From CAZVEV01 sp964625865 (GTDB lineage Bacteria > Planctomycetota > Phycisphaerae > SM23-33): a stretch of DNA of 7,823 nucleotides. The stretch covers positions 1 to 7,823 of the forward strand of contig CAZVEV010000291.1 in assembly GCA_964625865.1 (NCBI GenBank), given 5' to 3'. How positions within the stretch are numbered: position 1 is the stretch's first letter; each line of letters starts with the position of its first letter. Below the pieces are notes generated by a model. That model was not told where the DNA came from. It worked only from the letters and a program-made list of their open reading frames with translations, and searched no databases. This document shows positions 1 through 5,340 of the stretch, piece after piece. A program made the position numbers and the translations under genes.

Positions 1-9
1 CCGCCCGAC

Positions 10-38
10 GCCTTTGTGCGTTGCCCGGCCCCAAAGGC
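10..38. terminator. Small inverted repeat, possible terminator
   Basis: GCCTTTG (10-16) and CAAAGGC (32-38) can form a 7-bp stem with a 15-nt loop. It lies immediately beyond the stop codon of the minus-strand frame that ends at 39. Read on the plus strand it is followed by TTATCTT, a weak T-rich tail, so it could equally end a gene entering from the left. Neither strand has a proper U-tract, so the call is tentative. Confidence 0.25.
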
Positions 39-215
39 TTATCTTAGTGCCATTCTGCTCCGCCCTCGGTATTCCGCTATTCCCTCGCCAGGTCGGCTGA
101 TGTGGGGAACGATCTTCAACGCACCGGTCTGATCCGCGGCCCCGCTCAACGAACCACAGGCGGGCAGGATCAACAGAGCCGCTATGAGCCTGGCGGATGA
201 GGATGCGACTTTCAT
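39..215 (-). CDS. Short putative lipoprotein (58 aa), function unknown
   Basis: The frame encodes 58 residues starting MKVASSSARLIAALLILPAC. A short basic start, a hydrophobic core and L17-P18-A19-C20 resemble a lipoprotein signal with a loosely matching lipobox, so the product could be lipidated at Cys20 and held at the membrane. I chose the ATG at 213-215 because AAGGA precedes it by 9 nt; an ATG at 222-224 would add three residues but has no such spacing. Only about 38 residues follow the cysteine, with no domain I recognise, so it may be a small lipoprotein or the start of a larger gene broken by an early stop. It diverges from the sulfatase with 147 bp between the two starts. The signal-like start makes it more than a chance frame, but not certain. 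Confidence 0.42.
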   Translation of the reverse strand: MKVASSSARLIAALLILPACGSLSGAADQTGALKIVPHISRPGEGIAEYRGRSRMALR

Positions 216-240
216 TGCGAGCATTCCTTGTTTCCGGAGG

Positions 241-270
241 TTGACAGGGCTGGGGGGATCGCTTACGTAT
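241..270 (+). promoter_or_regulatory. Candidate sigma-70 promoter of the sulfatase gene
   Basis: A perfect TTGACA at 241-246 is followed by a G-rich spacer and a poor -10 region around TACGTAT (264-270). The spacer (GGGCTGGGGGGATCG) resembles those of the PEP-CTERM promoters in the right half of the window. The start site would lie roughly 85 nt upstream of the sulfatase ATG. No 9-bp stem-loop of the PEP-CTERM type follows. The weak -10 limits confidence. Confidence 0.35.
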
Positions 271-362
271 CGTACCATGTTCCGGGCTGGCATGTGTGGC
301 CCGCGCGGGATCGCGTTTTCTATCTGCTGGTTGCCGCAGGCCATCACGCGGAGGTGTTAGTG

Positions 363-1805
363 ATGAGTACACGAAGGTTGTCGCGCCGGGCGTTTCTGGG
401 ACAGGCGGTCCGTGGCGCGTCGTTGGCGGGGGGGCTGGCTGCGGTCTCGGCACGGGTCCGCGCCGGTGAGCCTGCGGGCGGCCGGCCGAACATCGTACTG
501 ATCTTTGTCGACGACCAGGGCTACTACGACCTGGGCTGCTACGGCGCGACAGAGGTCAAGACCCCCCACATCGACGCGTTGGCGGCGGGCGGCATTCGGT
601 TCACCGACTACTACGCCGCCGCACCGATCTGCAGTCCTTCGCGCGCCGGCCTGCTGACGGGCTGTTACCCGCGCCGCGTCGGACTGGCCACCTGGGTCCA
701 GCGCGCCGACTCCCGCATCGGCCTGCACGCCGACGAGGTGACGCTGGCCGAACTGCTCAAATCTCGCGGGTATGCGACGGCGTGTGTCGGCAAGTGGCAT
801 CTGGGCTTCCGCAAGCCGTTCCTGCCGCAGCAGCAGGGGTTCGACCACTACTTCGGCCTGCTCCACAATCTCGACCCGGTCGAGGTCGTCTACTTCAAGG
901 ACAAAGGCGGCGTGCCGCTGATGCGCGGCTCGAAGGTCGTCCAGCGTCCGGCCCGGGCGGACGAGCTGACCCGCCGCTACACTGACGAGGCCATCGCGTT
1001 CATCGAGTCGTGCAAGGGCAAGCCCTTCTTCCTGTACCTGCCCCACACCATGCTCCACGTGCCGCTGGGCGTCAGCGAGGCGTTCCGAGGCAAGTCCAAG
1101 TGGGGGCTGTACGGCGATGCGATCCAGGAACTGGACCATCACGTGGGGCGGCTGACCGACGCCCTGAAGCGTCTCGGTCTGGACCGCAACACGGTGGTGA
1201 TCTACGCGTCGGACAACGGGCGCGGGCCCGGGCGCAGGCCGGATCAGCCGCTTCGGGGCCGCAAGCTCTCTACGTACGAAGCCGGCATCCGCGTGCCGTG
1301 CATCGCGTGGGGCCCGGGCCTGGGCGTGCGCGCGAAGCACACCTGCAGCGACGTGGTCCGCGCGATGGACTGGTACCCCACGCTGGCCTCGCTGGCCGGG
1401 GCGGACGTGCCCGCCGGACGCGTCATTGACGGGCGCGATATCCTCCCGCTGCTGACCGGGCGGTGCAACGGCGTGCCCCGCCTGACTGACAGGCTCTCGC
1501 GCAACGCCGCCGTGCCGCTCCGCCGGCCGTGGGAGCCGCCCGGCGAGTGGAAGGACGTGATCACCCAACAGGAATACCACGACGCGTTCTTCTACCACGG
1601 CAGCCAGGGCGCGTTGGCCGCGGTGCGTTGGAAGCAGTGGAAGCTCACTCTCAACCCCAGCCTGCAGTTGTTCGACCTGGCCAAAGACCCTGGCGAGCGC
1701 ACGCCGGTTCGCAACGGCAAGATCATCCGCAAGCTCCGCGGCATGGTGATCCTGTTCCAGGAGGAGATGCGCACCGGCGCCCGCCCGGCGGGGAAGGTGA
1801 AGTAG
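363..1805 (+). CDS. Type I sulfatase (arylsulfatase family), Tat-exported
   Basis: A complete 480-residue sulfatase of the alkaline-phosphatase superfamily, which hydrolyses sulfate esters using a formylglycine made from a cysteine. Seen here: metal-binding D50-D51 (FVDDQGYYDLG); the formylglycine signature C90-S-P-S-R94; GKWHLG at 143-148; H228 in YLPHTMLH; D284-N285 in YASDNG; and K301 in RGRKLSTYEAGIRVP. All expected active-site elements are present. The N-terminus carries a twin-arginine signal (S7-R8-R9-A-F-L) followed by a hydrophobic stretch to about residue 33, so the protein should leave the cytoplasm folded, after formylglycine formation. The ATG at 363 is preferred over an in-frame ATG at 228 because GGAGGT lies 7 nt upstream of it and it places the Tat motif at the N-terminus. 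Such sulfatases often act on sulfated algal or host glycans, but the substrate cannot be read from sequence. It converges on the VWA gene. Confidence 0.95.
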   Translation: MSTRRLSRRAFLGQAVRGASLAGGLAAVSARVRAGEPAGGRPNIVLIFVDDQGYYDLGCYGATEVKTPHIDALAAGGIRFTDYYAAAPICSPSRAGLLTGCYPRRVGLATWVQRADSRIGLHADEVTLAELLKSRGYATACVGKWHLGFRKPFLPQQQGFDHYFGLLHNLDPVEVVYFKDKGGVPLMRGSKVVQRPARADELTRRYTDEAIAFIESCKGKPFFLYLPHTMLHVPLGVSEAFRGKSKWGLYGDAIQELDHHVGRLTDALKRLGLDRNTVVIYASDNGRGPGRRPDQPLRGRKLSTYEAGIRVPCIAWGPGLGVRAKHTCSDVVRAMDWYPTLASLAGADVPAGRVIDGRDILPLLTGRCNGVPRLTDRLSRNAAVPLRRPWEPPGEWKDVITQQEYHDAFFYHGSQGALAAVRWKQWKLTLNPSLQLFDLAKDPGERTPVRNGKIIRKLRGMVILFQEEMRTGARPAGKVK

Positions 1806-1808
1806 GGC

Positions 1809-1827
1809 GTGCCGCCCAATCCGGCAC
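1809..1827 (+). terminator. Hairpin just after the sulfatase stop
   Basis: GTGCCG (1809-1814) and CGGCAC (1822-1827) form a 6-bp stem with a 7-nt loop, 3 nt after the sulfatase TAG. No T-run follows, so it may only protect the mRNA 3' end or be a factor-dependent stop signal. Confidence 0.3.
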
Positions 1828-1888
1828 GGTCGCTCCAATAGCCGGTATTGACGTCGGGGAGGCGTTGGGGCTCTGGTCGGTCTTCGGC

Positions 1889-1952
1889 CTTGGCATGGCC
1901 GGGATCGGGGGGGGGCATTTTCGACAACCGGCTCAGGGGCTGTCCCTGGGCC
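1889..1952 (+). repeat. Decayed fifth copy of the promoter and stem-loop element
   Basis: CTTGGCATGGCCGGGATCGG matches the promoter block upstream of the PEP-CTERM genes (CTTGACATGGCCGGGATCGG at 5204-5223), with one change in the -35 box (TTGGCA at 1890-1895). The -10 equivalent is CATTTT (1916-1921) at a 20-nt spacing, so it is probably inactive. A stem-loop follows at 1931-1951: a 9-bp stem with loop CTG, extended by a G-C pair at 1930/1952, with the same 9+3+9 geometry as the intact copies. No gene follows in the same direction; the element points into the 3' end of the VWA gene. It is best read as the relic of a lost PEP-CTERM cassette or a dispersed copy of the element. Confidence 0.65.
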
Positions 1953-1984
1953 TCGTCGCTCCGCTGCGGCGTTCCCGCCGGTGG

Positions 1985-3787
1985 TCAGCGGTTGGGTTCC
2001 ATCGGGCCGGGGGGCGCCCAGGTGCGCTTTTCGGGGGTGTGGAGGGCGGCCTTCTGGCAGTAGGAGACGAGGATCTTGACGAACGGCTCGACGCGGTCGC
2101 CGTACAGCGGATGAATGGCGTCGGTCAGGACGAGGGTCAGCACCTGGTTTGTCGGCCCGCCGCCGGGATAGACCGGGGCGATCGCCATCGGGTCGGTATT
2201 GCCGGCAGGGGGTTTCTTCCCGCCGCCGCGCTTCTTGGCTCGGCCCTTCTTGCCGCCCTTGCCTCCGGCGGCCGGCGTGTGCGCCACGCCCAGTCCGCCC
2301 TGCGGCACGGCGACGTCGATGGCCCGCCCGCCGGTGGCTTTGGCCAGCGTCTCGTAGTGGCCCCATCCTCCCCCGCGTCCACCGCGTCCGCCCCCCGCGC
2401 CGCCGCCGGCAAACACGCTGTCGCCCATCGTCCGGTCGAACGGGACGCTCAGGGGGTTGTTCGCCACATTCGTCAAACTGCGGATCTTCACCCCGTAGAT
2501 GCGGAAGCCGGCCTTGGCGCCGGCCTGGGCCAGCGGCATGGCCCGGGCGAACTGGGCGGCGGTGATCGGTTCGTCGCTGATCAGCACGATCGCCCGCCGG
2601 CTGTACTTGCCCTGCCCCCCCCAGCGGCTGCCCTTCATCGCCTTCTCGAGCGCCCCGGCCCACTCTTCCTCGCCGGCCGGGCCCATGATATCGACGGCAT
2701 TGATGTAGGCGGTCAACCTGCTGAAACTGCTCGTCAGGGGCAAGTGCTCCACCATGCCGCCCGGTGCGAACAGCGTGACCCCCACGCCGACCTCCCGGGC
2801 GATCAGCTTGAACGCACTGAACATGATCCGGATGTCACGCTTCAGCCGCAGGATCTCCGCCCGCATCGAGCGGCTGCAGTCCAGGGCGATGGCGAAATCC
2901 AGCCGGTTCAGGTGAAGCCTCCCCAGTTCCAGTTGCTGGAGCAGCGTCCGGTCATCGGGATCGAAGCTCGACATCTTCCGCGGCGCCGCGATGAACTGCG
3001 GCTTGAGCTTCTTCCACGCCCCGGCGCCCGGCTTGCGGGCGGTGAACTTTGCCCTCGCCTTCCTCCACCAGTCGGTGTAGGCCTGTTTCGCCTTGGGCGT
3101 GCGGTTCCAGGGCACCGAGGCGCCGGCGGCCTGGAGGACAAGCTCCGCCCGCACGGCCGTGTTCGGACTGCCCAGCATCCCGATGACATACTCCGCCAGC
3201 GAGCGATCGCCCCAGGCCCGCAGGGCGCGGCCCATGGCGATCAGCGTGGGGATGTCGGACGAGTCGAGGCTGCTGGTCCTGGCGAAGTACTTCTTGAACA
3301 CCGCCCGCCCGTCGTAGGTGACCGGTGCGGACGAGATCACCTCGAGCAGGCCGATCCGGAGGTCGCCATGGAACACGTCGCTCTTGGCCATCCGCCACGT
3401 GGCGCCCTTGAACGAGGCGTACTGCTTGTCGCTCAGCCGGTCGGCCCGCGCCAACACCGCCTGCCACGCCACGAGCTGCCCTATCGGGTGACGCTCCCGG
3501 AGCAACTGCGCCACGAGTGCTTCGGTGGCTTCGTCGGTGGGCATCTGGCTGAGGCCCACCATCGCCACGCAGCGCGATATCCAGTCCGAACTGCGGAGTT
3601 GCTTGATCTGCTCGCCGGTCAGGTGGTTCACGGCCAGCTTGAGGCGTTCGGCCCGTGAGGGCCCGCGGGTTCCGGACGGCCCCACTGCGCCGTTGGCCGC
3701 GGCGACGATCGGGCACCTCAGCGCTCCGGCCAACGCCGTCAGAAGCACGCCACCGGCCAGAACTGCTCGCAGCCGACTCTTCGACAT
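1985..3787 (-). CDS. Secreted VWA-domain protein with helical N-terminal region
   Basis: A 600-residue protein. Residues 1 to about 31 form a Sec-type signal peptide (MSKSRLR, then AVLAGGVLLTALAGAL, then a VAAA site). Residues 45-220 are rich in amphipathic helix pairs (LTGEQIKQLRSSDWISRCVAMVGL and similar) and look HEAT-like, a scaffold for protein binding. A VWA domain follows from about 295 to 435, with a metal-site motif D303-C-S305-R-S307 and a downstream D405 (LISDEP). The position usually held by a metal-site Thr (GGT) reads GPAGEEEW (369-376), so metal binding may differ. A Gly/Arg-rich stretch (459-475) and a Lys/Gly-rich linker (507-527) interrupt the C-terminal part. The ATG at 3785-3787 is chosen for AAGGAG 7 nt upstream and the signal peptide. 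Probably a periplasmic or surface binding protein; the partner is unknown. The first PEP-CTERM gene diverges from it. Confidence 0.93.
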   Translation of the reverse strand: MSKSRLRAVLAGGVLLTALAGALRCPIVAAANGAVGPSGTRGPSRAERLKLAVNHLTGEQIKQLRSSDWISRCVAMVGLSQMPTDEATEALVAQLLRERHPIGQLVAWQAVLARADRLSDKQYASFKGATWRMAKSDVFHGDLRIGLLEVISSAPVTYDGRAVFKKYFARTSSLDSSDIPTLIAMGRALRAWGDRSLAEYVIGMLGSPNTAVRAELVLQAAGASVPWNRTPKAKQAYTDWWRKARAKFTARKPGAGAWKKLKPQFIAAPRKMSSFDPDDRTLLQQLELGRLHLNRLDFAIALDCSRSMRAEILRLKRDIRIMFSAFKLIAREVGVGVTLFAPGGMVEHLPLTSSFSRLTAYINAVDIMGPAGEEEWAGALEKAMKGSRWGGQGKYSRRAIVLISDEPITAAQFARAMPLAQAGAKAGFRIYGVKIRSLTNVANNPLSVPFDRTMGDSVFAGGGAGGGRGGRGGGWGHYETLAKATGGRAIDVAVPQGGLGVAHTPAAGGKGGKKGRAKKRGGGKKPPAGNTDPMAIAPVYPGGGPTNQVLTLVLTDAIHPLYGDRVEPFVKILVSYCQKAALHTPEKRTWAPPGPMEPNR

Positions 3788-3887
3788 GGGTCGCTCCTTC
3801 TGCAGCGCCTCGCCCGCCGGGGCGAGACAACAGCGGTTCGGCACGTCCGACATCGCCTGAGGCCGCCTTCCCGGGGGCCCCACTCGA

Positions 3888-3915
3888 ATTGTAGCCGGTT
3901 TGCCCCGTTGGACAA
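3888..3915 (-). promoter_or_regulatory. Candidate promoter of the VWA gene
   Basis: On the minus strand TTGTCC (3915-3910) and TACAAT (3893-3888) are separated by 16 nt, 4/6 and 5/6 matches to the sigma-70 boxes. It would give a leader of about 95 nt before the VWA start codon. It is not homologous to the PEP-CTERM promoters. Confidence 0.45.
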
Positions 3916-4092
3916 GGGCGATACCCGCGATTCCCGGTACGGGCGAATACAGGACCCCGCCGGGGCCGACGACCCGATGCTCAGCCGGACCCCCTGGCAC
4001 GCACGAGGCCGCGGCCTGAGCGACGATCGGACCGACCGAGGGGTCCGGGGGGGGTTCTGCGGCCGAGGGCGGCCAGGGGCGTTGGCCGCTTA
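3916..4092. other. Intergenic stretch without a recognisable gene
   Basis: This lies between the VWA promoter and the first array module. I see no coding sequence with a credible start; short open frames here are G+C artefacts. It contains two simple inverted repeats: CGGACC/GGTCCG (4028-4033 and 4042-4047) and GCGGCC/GGCCGC (4059-4064 and 4084-4089). No function can be assigned. Confidence 0.5.
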
Positions 4093-4114
4093 GGCGGTCC
4101 TTCGTCGGGTCGCC
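4093..4114 (+). terminator. Terminator-like hairpin at the left end of the array
   Basis: GGCGGTCC (4093-4100) pairs with GGGTCGCC (4107-4114) through 8 bp including two G-T wobbles. It is the counterpart of the hairpins after the PEP-CTERM genes and sits 35-36 nt upstream of the -35 box like them. Here no plus-strand gene precedes it and no T-run follows, so it either ends a lost gene or is part of the promoter module itself. Confidence 0.4.
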
Positions 4115-4152
4115 CCGTATCGTTATCACGCGGTTCTTTCTTCAGATCGCCC

Positions 4153-4182
4153 TTGACATAATCCGCGTCGCAGGGCTACACT
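4153..4182 (+). promoter_or_regulatory. Promoter of the golvesin-like PEP-CTERM gene
   Basis: A perfect TTGACA (4153-4158), an 18-nt spacer and TACACT (4177-4182) form the boxes; the -10 is the weakest of the four array promoters. Alignment with the homologous blocks downstream supports the position. The expected start lies near 4189, giving a leader of a little over 200 nt. Confidence 0.75.
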
Positions 4183-4194
4183 ATAGGGTAGTTG

Positions 4195-4215
4195 GCTCAG
4201 GGAAGGTCCCTGGGC
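4195..4215 (+). promoter_or_regulatory. 5'-end stem-loop, copy A
   Basis: GCTCAGGGA pairs with TCCCTGGGC (9 bp, one T-G wobble at the third pair) around loop AGG. It begins about 12 nt after the -10 box, so it would form at the very 5' end of the mRNA. Confidence 0.65.
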
Positions 4216-4253
4216 GTCAACTGATTCGCGAGGTGAGCCGAACGGACGGGTCA

Positions 4254-4370
4254 GATGCTGAGAGCCGCAGGCACAGAGGATGAATTGAGCGCCGAATGCT
4301 CCGCCTTTGTCCAGACCCCTCGCCCCCGGCTTACCGACGCGGCGTCACGCGGAGTCAGGTTTCTTATCAG
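4254..4370 (+). promoter_or_regulatory. Conserved structured leader segment, copy A
   Basis: This aligns with the leader before the 7763 gene and, less closely, with that before 6571. Helices visible: GG(C)ACAGA (4270-4277) with TTTGTCC (4306-4312), one bulge; inside it GAGC (4287-4290) with GCTC (4298-4301), 7-nt loop GCCGAAT; and outside it GCCGC (4264-4268) with GCGGC (4339-4343). The 3' part (GTCACGCGG, then TTTCTTATCAG at 4360-4370) is the best conserved stretch. It ends 31 nt before the start codon. Confidence 0.5.
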
Positions 4371-4401
4371 GCAGATCACATTCTGTCAGAGGAGATAGCT
4401 G

Positions 4402-5007
4402 ATGAGACGTACACCAGGTAGCATCTGCTTGGCTTTCGCCATGCTGTTCATGTCGACCGGCGCGTATGCTGCTCCGATCGTGATCGACGATGGCGACACG
4501 GAGTACAGCAGCGGCGGCGGTTGGACGACCTACACATCCGGTGGCGAGTTTGACGGAGATCAGCAATACGTCAATGATGGAGGCACGGCCGCCGCAGTCT
4601 ACGCTTACGTGTTGCCCAACGGTCCGTACACCGTGTACGCCCAATGGCGCCAGCAGAACAATCGCTCGACAGATGTTGAATACACCATTACGGGATACGG
4701 GGGCGTAGACGTTGTAGTTGACGGGATCAACCAACGTAACGCCCCGGCATCGGACCTACTGATTGACGATGCAAATGGCGCCGGCACGCTCACTTTCCCG
4801 TTCCAGAGCCTTGCGACGGTCAGCGTCACCACCGGGTCTCTCACCGTCGAAGTGCGCGACAATGACGGCACGGGCAAAGACACGTACGCCATCGCCGATG
4901 CGACGACCGTACAACTCATCCCCGAACCGGCGACCCTCTGTCTGGCCGCGGTCGGCCTGCTGGGGCTGCGACGGCGTCGTAGAGCCTGTCATAGATCCTG
5001 TCGGTAG
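4402..5007 (+). CDS. PEP-CTERM protein with golvesin-like domain
   Basis: A 201-residue exported protein. The signal peptide is about 1-23 (MRRTPGSICLAFAMLFMSTGAYA). Residues 26-172 resemble the beta-sandwich domain found in golvesin C-termini and next to some xanthan lyases: a start of the IVIDDGDTEYSS type, YTVYAQWRQQNNRSTDVEYTI in the middle (77-97), and an ending that reads YAIADATTVQL; this domain is thought to bind surfaces or carbohydrate. The tail is a PEP-CTERM tag: IPEP (173-176), a short hydrophobic segment and RRRRR (190-194), expected to be cut by an exosortase encoded elsewhere. The ATG at 4402 follows GAGGAG with a 7-nt gap. Compared with the next gene, the stop after RRRRRA is changed (TGA to TGT at 4987-4989), adding CHRSCR. 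It has its own promoter. The golvesin assignment is by eye and fairly confident. Confidence 0.9.
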   Translation: MRRTPGSICLAFAMLFMSTGAYAAPIVIDDGDTEYSSGGGWTTYTSGGEFDGDQQYVNDGGTAAAVYAYVLPNGPYTVYAQWRQQNNRSTDVEYTITGYGGVDVVVDGINQRNAPASDLLIDDANGAGTLTFPFQSLATVSVTTGSLTVEVRDNDGTGKDTYAIADATTVQLIPEPATLCLAAVGLLGLRRRRRACHRSCR

Positions 5008-5008
5008 A

Positions 5009-5055
5009 CCCTGAGCTTGTCGAAGGGAGCTTGTCGAAGGGAGCGTGTCGAAGAG
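5009..5055. repeat. Palindrome-like repeat, three units at 14-nt period
   Basis: CCCTGAGCTTGTCGAAGGG (5009-5027) is followed without a gap by two further partial units, GAGCTTGTCGAAGGG (5027-5041) and GAGCGTGTCGAAGAG (5041-5055), so the core repeats three times with a 14-nt period. The 19-mer is a very common dispersed repeat in environmental bacterial genomes (reverse complement CCCTTCGACAAGCTCAGGG). It begins 2 nt after the stop codon of the golvesin-like gene. Confidence 0.85.
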
Positions 5056-5096
5056 CAGACGCGCACAGCCATCGCCGCAGGTCGTGAGCCTGCTTG

Positions 5097-5115
5097 CCCT
5101 GAGCTTGTCGAAGGG
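5097..5115. repeat. Palindrome-like repeat, single full copy
   Basis: An exact CCCTGAGCTTGTCGAAGGG. It sits within a 24-nt segment that is absent from the otherwise matching sequence after the 6571-7413 gene (junction after GTGAGCCTG, resuming at TCGAACGGCAATAC). Confidence 0.85.
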
Positions 5116-5140
5116 GTCGAACGGCAATACAGACGCACTG

Positions 5141-5168
5141 CGGGGCGGCCGGTTGGCGGGTCGCCTCG
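5141..5168 (+). terminator. Terminator-like hairpin after the golvesin-like gene
   Basis: CGGGGCGGCC (5141-5150) pairs with GGTCGCCTCG (5159-5168), 10 bp with two G-T wobbles and an 8-nt loop. The tail is TGTCACG, poor in T, so termination may be inefficient. It lies 133 nt after the stop codon. Confidence 0.6.
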
Positions 5169-5204
5169 TGTCACGATCAGAGGGAGATTCTTCGCAGATC
5201 GTCC

Positions 5205-5233
5205 TTGACATGGCCGGGATCGGACGGTATATT
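5205..5233 (+). promoter_or_regulatory. Promoter of the 5341-6222 gene
   Basis: TTGACA (5205-5210), an optimal 17-nt spacer and TATATT (5228-5233) give the strongest consensus match of the array. The expected start near 5240 leaves a leader of about 100 nt, half the length of the others. Confidence 0.87.
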
Positions 5234-5244
5234 ATTTGCAGTCG

Positions 5245-5265
5245 GCCCAGCGAGAGTCTCTGTGC
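5245..5265 (+). promoter_or_regulatory. 5'-end stem-loop, copy B (weakened)
   Basis: GCCCAGCGA faces TCTCTGTGC around loop GAG. Two of the nine positions (third and seventh from the base, C against T) cannot pair, so this copy is the least stable. Confidence 0.5.
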
Positions 5266-5340
5266 GTCAATCGACTCCCGAGGCACATTGAACGGACGGG
5301 CCAGGCGCTGAGACTTTCCCATCAGCAAAGGAGCTTTGAA

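Larger units (their letters stand above)
4093..4215 (+). repeat. Intergenic module, copy A (left end of array)
   Basis: This holds the hairpin, promoter and stem-loop of the repeated intergenic block but lacks the CAATACAGACGCAC lead-in found in the other three full copies. It is the most diverged of the four. Confidence 0.7.
5125..5265 (+). repeat. Intergenic module, copy B
   Basis: This block runs from CAATACAGACGCAC to the end of the 5' stem-loop, 141 nt, and is collinear with the blocks at 6259-6400 and 7449-7590 (142 nt each). Confidence 0.85.

Noticed and set aside
184..197. ATGAGCCTGGCGGA, close to ATGAGTCTGGCGGA in the 6571 leader (from 6418)
   Set aside because: The match is short and isolated, with no promoter or stem-loop in the expected place, and it lies in the lipoprotein-like frame. 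Chance is likely.
357..2663. A 768-codon open frame on the minus strand across the sulfatase
   Set aside because: Its sequence is Arg/Gly/Pro/Ala-rich without domains and it overlaps two clear genes. It is a frame kept open by high G+C codon use in the sulfatase.
1529..3658. A 709-codon open frame on the plus strand across the VWA gene
   Set aside because: It has the same low-complexity composition and no start signal, and lies antisense to a protein with a signal peptide and a VWA domain.
3946..3975. AATACAG followed by GGGGCC-type sequence, faintly like the module lead-in CAATACAGACGCAC
   Set aside because: Only a few bases match, the hairpin is not reproduced, and the distance to the next element is wrong.
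3908..4093. 61-codon plus-strand frame in the intergenic stretch before the array
   Set aside because: It has no ribosome-binding site, signal peptide or domain, and its composition matches random G+C-rich sequence.
4153..4182. A sigma-54 promoter, as reported for some PEP-CTERM/PrsR regulons
   Set aside because: No GG-N10-GC element with TGGCAC/TTGC boxes is seen upstream of these genes, while sigma-70 boxes are near consensus in all four.
5009..5265. Repeated intergenic blocks as integron attC sites or a CRISPR array
   Set aside because: There is no GTTRRRY/RYYYAAC core, no integrase and no spacer-like unique segments of fixed length. The blocks are explained by terminator, promoter and leader.
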